This document shows positions 59,757 to 64,000 of a stretch of 64,000 nt of DNA, in pieces. How positions within the stretch are numbered: position 1 is the first letter of the stretch; the number at the start of each line of letters is the position of its first letter. Position numbers and translations under genes: made by a program. Under the pieces are notes generated by a model. That model made no database searches. It saw only the letters and a program-made list of their open reading frames with translations, and was not told the DNA's origin. The DNA comes from Cytobacillus kochii. GTDB lineage: Bacteria; Bacillota; Bacilli; Bacillales; Cytobacillaceae. Location: assembly GCF_020171845.1 (NCBI RefSeq), contig NZ_JAIVAM010000002.1, positions 1 through 64,000 on the forward strand, written 5' to 3'.

Positions 59757-59778
59757 TTTTTGCATACGTATGCAAAAA
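59757..59778 (+). promoter_or_regulatory. LacI-type operator 2
   Basis: The same 14-base core TGCATACGTATGCA flanked by longer T and A runs. Its centre is 44 bases from that of operator 1, about four helical turns, so both sites face the same side of the DNA. Confidence 0.85.
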
Positions 59779-59798
59779 TCCAGAAAGTGAGGAAATGA

Positions 59799-61085
59799 AT
59801 GATGGTCATTTACCTAAAAAGAGGAAAAGTAGAAGAGGATATTCAACAAGAAGATTTAAAAGTTTCTGAGATTGTAAGAAACACAATTAATAAAATTGAA
59901 AAAGAAGGGGATCAGGCTTTAAAAGAACTATCGGAAAAATTTGATAAATGGTCTCCAGAAACTTTTCGTTTAAGTGAGCAACAAATAGAGGAGATTTGCG
60001 CTTCGATTCCTGAACAAACTATTTTAGATATTGAGTTTGCTCAAAATAACATTAGGAATTTTGCCGAAGAGCAACGAAAATCAATGAAAGACATTGAAGT
60101 TGAAACAATGCCAGGTGTTATTTTAGGTCATAAGAATATTCCAGTTAATAGTGTAGGTTGTTATATCCCAGGTGGACGTTATCCAATGGTGGCTTCAGCG
60201 CATATGAGTGTTTTAACTGCGAAAGTTGCTGGGGTAAAAAGGGTCATCGCTTGTACTCCTCCCATCAATGGTGAAATCCCTGCAGCAACTGTGTACGCTA
60301 TGCATAAAGCAGGAGCAGATGAAATTTATATTTTAGGTGGAATTCAGGCAATGGCTGGTATGGCAATTGGCACGGAAACAATGGAAGCGGTTGATATGAT
60401 TGTTGGTCCAGGAAATGCTTTTGTTGCAGAAGCCAAACGTCAATTATATGGTCGCGTGGGTATCGATTTATTCGCTGGACCTACGGAAACACTAGTCGTG
60501 GCTGATGAAACCAGTGATCCTGAAATGATTGCTACTGACTTATTAGGTCAAGGAGAGCATGGACCGACATCTCCAGGTGCATTAATCACTACCTCTAAAA
60601 AAATTGCAGAGGAAACAGTGAAGGAAATTGAACGCCAATTAAAGATATTACCGACTGCTGATGTAGCACGTGTTTCTTGGAATGATTATGGACAAATCCT
60701 TTTAGTTGAGGACGAGCAGGAAGCTTTAACAGAAGCAGATAGACTTGCATTTGAACATGTAGAGATATTAACAAAAAACCCAGACTTCTTTTTAGAGAAT
60801 ATGACGAATTATGGCTGCTTGTTCTTAGGACCAGAAACGAATGTAGCATACGGTGATAAGGTGATTGGTACCAACCATACACTACCAACAAAAGGGGCAG
60901 CCAAATATACTGGTGGCTTGTGGGTAGGCAAGTTTCTTAAAACAGTGACCTATCAAAAGGTAACATCAAAAGAACAAAGTGCCTATATTGGTGAATATGC
61001 TGCACGTTTATGTCAATTAGAGAATTTCGCAGGACATGCAGAACAAGCTTTACTACGTGTGAGAAGATACGGAAATCAACAGTAA
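59799..61085 (+). CDS. HisD-family dehydrogenase, HpsN (sulfopropanediol dehydrogenase)-like
   Basis: A protein of 428 residues of the histidinol dehydrogenase family. Active-site features are kept: GQGEHG (zinc Gln and His), AFEHVEI (catalytic Glu-His), the Asp of [15 protein letters not shown] and the His of [26 protein letters not shown] replaces the segment found in biosynthetic HisD and is the HpsN-type form. HpsN oxidises sulfopropanediol (DHPS) to sulfolactate with NAD. No other his genes are near and the partners are a LacI regulator and a GntP permease, so a catabolic alcohol substrate is likely. Confidence 0.85.
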   Translation: MMVIYLKRGKVEEDIQQEDLKVSEIVRNTINKIEKEGDQALKELSEKFDKWSPETFRLSEQQIEEICASIPEQTILDIEFAQNNIRNFAEEQRKSMKDIEVETMPGVILGHKNIPVNSVGCYIPGGRYPMVASAHMSVLTAKVAGVKRVIACTPPINGEIPAATVYAMHKAGADEIYILGGIQAMAGMAIGTETMEAVDMIVGPGNAFVAEAKRQLYGRVGIDLFAGPTETLVVADETSDPEMIATDLLGQGEHGPTSPGALITTSKKIAEETVKEIERQLKILPTADVARVSWNDYGQILLVEDEQEALTEADRLAFEHVEILTKNPDFFLENMTNYGCLFLGPETNVAYGDKVIGTNHTLPTKGAAKYTGGLWVGKFLKTVTYQKVTSKEQSAYIGEYAARLCQLENFAGHAEQALLRVRRYGNQQ

Positions 61086-61122
61086 ATGAGCTTTTAACTA
61101 GATAAAAAGCAGGTGATATTCA

Positions 61123-62442
61123 ATGTTAAGTATGATCGGTTTAATTGGTGGATTAGTCTTACTTACTGTCCTTGTGATGCGTGGGATGAACCTTTTAATT
61201 GTAGCGCCACTTTCAGCACTGTTTGTTGCAGTGCTGAATGGTGTTCCGTTATTTCCACAGTTTGCAGGTAAGGATGAAGTAGATTTCATTACGGGTTATA
61301 TGGATGGTTTTGCCGGTTTCATTACTTCATGGTACTTGATGTTTTTAGCCGGGGCTATATTTGGGAAGGTAATGGAAGATAGCGGTGCTGCTGAAAGCGT
61401 TTCCCATTGGATTGTAACAAAAATCGGGATGAAGCATGCTGTGCTTGCAGTAGTCCTTTCTTGTGCAGTATTAACCTATGGTGGTGTTAGTTTATTCGTA
61501 GTTGCCTTTGCTGTTTACCCGATGGCAGTAAGTTTGTTTAAAGAAGCCGATTTACCTCGGCGATTTATTCCGGCTGCACTTGCTTTTGGGTCAACAACTT
61601 TTACAATGACATCTGCAGGTTCACCAGAAATACAAAACTGGATTCCAATTCCTTATTTAGGGACAAACCCATATGCCGGATGGGAAGTTAGTATAATAAC
61701 AGCGATATTTATGCTTATATTTGGCTATTGGTTATTGACGAAAGTGATACGAAGGGCGGTAAGGAAGGGAGAAAAATTTGTTGGAAGAGATACAGATAAC
61801 AATGAAATAAGAAGTGAATTACCTCATCCTTTATTAAGCCTTATTCCTTTATTAGTTGTTCTTATTGTTGCCTTTGTTTTCCACGATTCTTTAGCGCAAT
61901 CCGCATTAATTCTTGCCTTAACAGGTGGTGTTATAGCTACATGGCTACTTAATCGTAAATATTTCAGAAATTTCTGGGAAGCTGTGGGAGAAGGAACAAT
62001 GGGAGCTCTTATAGCAATTGGAAATACGGCTGCTGTTGTTGGTTTTGGCGGTGTAGCAAAAATCACACCTGCGTTTTCTTCTGCTGTAGATTTTATGACC
62101 AGTATTCCCGGTTCACCATTAATTGGAGGGGCATTGTCTGTTATGGTTATCGCTGGATTAACCGGTTCCTCATCTGGCGGGCAAACAATTGCTTTACCAA
62201 TCTTAGCACCTCATTATTTAGATATGGGTGTGAATGCAGAAGCGCTCCATAGAACGGTATCCTTATCTTCAGGTACGCTTGATTCATTACCACATGGAGG
62301 ATATGCGGTGACAACCATTCGTTCTATTGCTGGAGAAACGCATAAAGATGCTTATCCCGCATTCGGTTTAATGACTGTAGTGGTACCAATTGCTGCTGTT
62401 GTACTAGCGGTTATTCTATTTTCTTTCGGTGTTGGTGTATAA
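61123..62442 (+). CDS. GntP-family permease
   Basis: A protein of 439 residues with about twelve to fourteen membrane segments: GDGAAESVSHWIV-like GAAESVSHWIVTKIGMKHAV, YGGVSLFVVAFAVYPMAVSL, PAALAFGSTTFTMTSAGSPE and GTLDSLPHGGYAVTTIRSIA, characteristic of GntP/gluconate:H+ symporters. It should import the hydroxy-acid or polyol used by the dehydrogenase encoded just upstream. AGGTGAT precedes the ATG. Confidence 0.88.
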   Translation: MLSMIGLIGGLVLLTVLVMRGMNLLIVAPLSALFVAVLNGVPLFPQFAGKDEVDFITGYMDGFAGFITSWYLMFLAGAIFGKVMEDSGAAESVSHWIVTKIGMKHAVLAVVLSCAVLTYGGVSLFVVAFAVYPMAVSLFKEADLPRRFIPAALAFGSTTFTMTSAGSPEIQNWIPIPYLGTNPYAGWEVSIITAIFMLIFGYWLLTKVIRRAVRKGEKFVGRDTDNNEIRSELPHPLLSLIPLLVVLIVAFVFHDSLAQSALILALTGGVIATWLLNRKYFRNFWEAVGEGTMGALIAIGNTAAVVGFGGVAKITPAFSSAVDFMTSIPGSPLIGGALSVMVIAGLTGSSSGGQTIALPILAPHYLDMGVNAEALHRTVSLSSGTLDSLPHGGYAVTTIRSIAGETHKDAYPAFGLMTVVVPIAAVVLAVILFSFGVGV

Positions 62443-62481
62443 TCTAGAAAAAAGTAAATAGATTCATAGGAGGTTATCGTC

Positions 62482-62742
62482 ATATCTTATTTTGTGGCAA
62501 TTCTGCATATGGTAGATATTGAGAAAAGTAAGGAGATTCGTCCAGATCACCTAGCGTATTTAAACAAACTGGAGAAAGAACAGAAAATCTTCGCCAAAGG
62601 TCCCTTTGCTGATGGAACTGGTGGGCTAGTCGTATACAATGCCGATAGTTACGATGAAGCAATGACATTAGCAGAAAATGACCCATATATTGTCCATCAT
62701 GCTCGTCGATTAGAGCTAAAGGAATGGTCTATCATCGAGTAG
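62482..62742 (+). CDS. YciI-family protein with ATA in start position
   Basis: An 86-residue YciI-like protein. The family N-terminus (xxYFVA-L) appears as SYFVAILHMVDIEKSKEIRP, which requires initiation at ATA 62482, exactly 7 bases after a full AGGAGGT. The only standard start in frame, GTG at 62494, is 19 bases from it and would cut off the first strand. DHLAYLNKLEKEQKIFAKGP, GGLVVYNADSYDEAM and ENDPYIVHH complete the ferredoxin-like fold with the conserved Asp/His. Function unknown; it ends the LacI-controlled operon. Confidence 0.75.
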   Translation: MSYFVAILHMVDIEKSKEIRPDHLAYLNKLEKEQKIFAKGPFADGTGGLVVYNADSYDEAMTLAENDPYIVHHARRLELKEWSIIE

Positions 62743-62756
62743 TCATATATTGGAAT

Positions 62757-62790
62757 AAGAACATGCATATCTATGTATGTTCTTTTTTTT
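62757..62790 (+). terminator. rho-independent terminator
   Basis: AAGAACAT-G-CATA pairs with TATG-T-ATGTTCTT and runs into eight T. Confidence 0.92.
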
Positions 62791-62996
62791 GTTTGAAGAG
62801 TAGATAGGAAGTAGGTGCTGGATTGGATAACGGCGATGTGAACAACCGATTATATAATCTGTTCTCACCACTGTCTTTACCGTATATCCATAAAGTTTAA
62901 GCGTATTTTACATTATTATACGGGAATCTAATATTTCCTTCATATTCCAAAAGTATCATGAATATATAACAAGTGGATAGACTTGCCTTCTTTCAA

Positions 62997-63050
62997 AAAG
63001 CCGTATATTCGACGAGTAAAGGGTTTTTTACTTCATCGGTATATGGCTTT
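62997..63050 (+). other. long imperfect hairpin in the leader of the ABC ATPase gene
   Basis: AAAGCC-GTATAT pairs with ATATGGCTTT at the base, and AGTAAA with TTTACT next to the loop, with an internal mismatch region. No T run follows; 32 bases to the start codon. Possible leader control element. Confidence 0.45.
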
Positions 63051-63081
63051 CTTTAGGGGGCGGTATAAGGGGTGAGAGAAT

Positions 63082-64000
63082 ATGCGTGCTTTGGAATTAA
63101 AACAGATGAGAAAGTCTTACCAAGCGGATATAGAAGTGTTAAAAGGGATTGATATAGTGATTGAGCCTGGGGAATTTTTTGTGTTAGTCGGGCCCTCTGG
63201 TTGTGGAAAAAGTACGTTGTTAAGGATGATTGCTGGATTAGAGGAAATAAGTAGTGGTGAGCTTTATATTGGCGGGGCTTATGCAAATAAGTTAAAGCCA
63301 AGTAAGAGAGAATTATCTATGGTGTTTCAAAATTATGCTCTGTTTCCTCATATGACAGTTGAACAAAACATTGCCTTTGGTCTACATGTGAAAAAACTGA
63401 CGAAAGTTGAACAATCTCAGAGGTGTAAGGAAGCGGCAGAAATGCTTGGACTCACACCATATTTGAAAAGGAAACCAAGGGAATTATCGGGTGGTCAAAG
63501 GCAGCGTGTAGCACTCGCTAGAGCAATCGTTACACAAGATCCTATATGTTTAATGGATGAACCACTTTCAAATCTTGATGCAAAATTGAGAACAAAAATG
63601 CGTTCAGAGATAAGGCAGTTACAAAGAAAATTGGGTATTACGATGATTTATGTCACACATGATCAAACAGAGGCGATGACGATGGCCGATCGCATGATGA
63701 TTTTAAATCAAGGTGAAGTGCAACAAGTTGGGAAGCCGCTTGATATTTATAATCACCCGGCGAATACGTTTGTGGCATCCTTTATTGGTGCACCGCCGAT
63801 GAATATGGTGAATGGATATATTCAAAATGGAAATGTCCATCTGCCATGCGATACAACGCTCCCGCAAATTCATCATAATTTAACCGGTGAATTCACGATT
63901 GGAATTAGACCTGAGCATTTAGTAAGAGCAACGAATACGGATGAGGCCACATTGCAAGCTATCGTTACAAATGTAGAAATGCTTGGGACAGAAACACTAA
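63082..64000 (+). CDS. UgpC/MsmX-type ABC transporter ATP-binding protein (partial)
   Basis: The first 306 codons; the gene runs off the window. Walker A GPSGCGKST, Q-loop VFQNYALFPHMTV, signature LSGGQRQRVALARA, Walker B ICLMDEPLSNLDAKLR and the C-terminal MOI/TOBE regulatory part (PPMNMVNGYI, GIRPEHL) place it with sugar or sn-glycerol-3-phosphate (UgpC-like) importers. AAGGGGTGA precedes the ATG at 63082. The partner permease genes should lie to the right. Confidence 0.9.
   Translation, partial: MRALELKQMRKSYQADIEVLKGIDIVIEPGEFFVLVGPSGCGKSTLLRMIAGLEEISSGELYIGGAYANKLKPSKRELSMVFQNYALFPHMTVEQNIAFGLHVKKLTKVEQSQRCKEAAEMLGLTPYLKRKPRELSGGQRQRVALARAIVTQDPICLMDEPLSNLDAKLRTKMRSEIRQLQRKLGITMIYVTHDQTEAMTMADRMMILNQGEVQQVGKPLDIYNHPANTFVASFIGAPPMNMVNGYIQNGNVHLPCDTTLPQIHHNLTGEFTIGIRPEHLVRATNTDEATLQAIVTNVEMLGTETL

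Noticed and set aside
59799-61085. Histidine-biosynthesis histidinol dehydrogenase
   Set aside because: No his genes nearby; the segment after GTNHTLPT is of the catabolic HpsN type; LacI and GntP partners.

Overview
The window is AT-rich DNA from a Gram-positive, endospore-forming member of the Bacillaceae. The evidence is strong AGGAGG-type ribosome binding sites with many GTG and TTG starts, an SdpR/SdpI immunity pair, an RsbR-type stressosome protein, a collagen-like exosporium-type glycoprotein with a neighbouring sigma-K-like promoter, cre-like CcpA sites and PhoP boxes. I cannot name the species.

Layout. 1-1.03 kb: twenty tandem copies of a 51-bp unit, open in one frame on each strand. 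1.1-4.4 kb: MazG-like pyrophosphohydrolase, P-loop kinase-like protein, a broken cytidine deaminase, and a divergent SDR/TetR pair. 4.6-8.3 kb: muconate cycloisomerase, DUF3870 protein and SLC13 transporter, with two cre-like sites. 8.3-11.3 kb: sdpRI with its own operator, then copper genes copD and copC. 11.7-20.8 kb: Nudix, DUF3888, an Rgg-type regulator, SLAP-domain protein, alkaline phosphatase behind PhoP boxes, a gluzincin-type protease, VOC, GNAT and DedA proteins. 21-26.7 kb: an L-tartrate dehydratase locus (permease, ttdA, ttdB, frameshifted FAH-family gene, AraC regulator). 26.8-30.2 kb: GntR/ABC trio, radical SAM and ankyrin proteins. 30.9-33 kb: cupin and collagen-like spore-surface genes. 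33-40.9 kb: BAAT-type hydrolase, a decayed stretch (methyltransferase-like, Nudix and SDR remnants), Lrp plus CMD-family protein, RsbR paralogue, O-methyltransferase and tag. 41-44.2 kb: YheO-like regulator, RidA and a threonine-synthase-like PLP enzyme, then a VanX-like dipeptidase. 44.2-48.5 kb: a CstR-controlled sulfane-sulfur detoxification operon with four operator-like palindromes. 49-55.2 kb: PfkB kinase; Fe-dependent dehydrogenase, SsuABC-like importer and aminotransferase. 55.3-58.5 kb: membrane protein, AraC regulator, CWC protein and signal peptidase I. 58.6-62.7 kb: LacI regulator, HisD/HpsN-like dehydrogenase, GntP permease and YciI protein, with twin perfect LacI operators. The window ends inside an UgpC/MsmX-type ABC ATPase.

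How the genes work together. Most of the window is small, self-contained catabolic or stress modules, each with its own regulator. Sulfur runs through the right half: persulfide handling and sulfite export, an SsuABC-like importer, and an HpsN-like dehydrogenase. That link is an inference. Several genes carry frameshifts, deletions or a nonsense codon, and two genes have ATA exactly where a start codon is expected. These are either recent decay or sequence errors and should be checked on reads.
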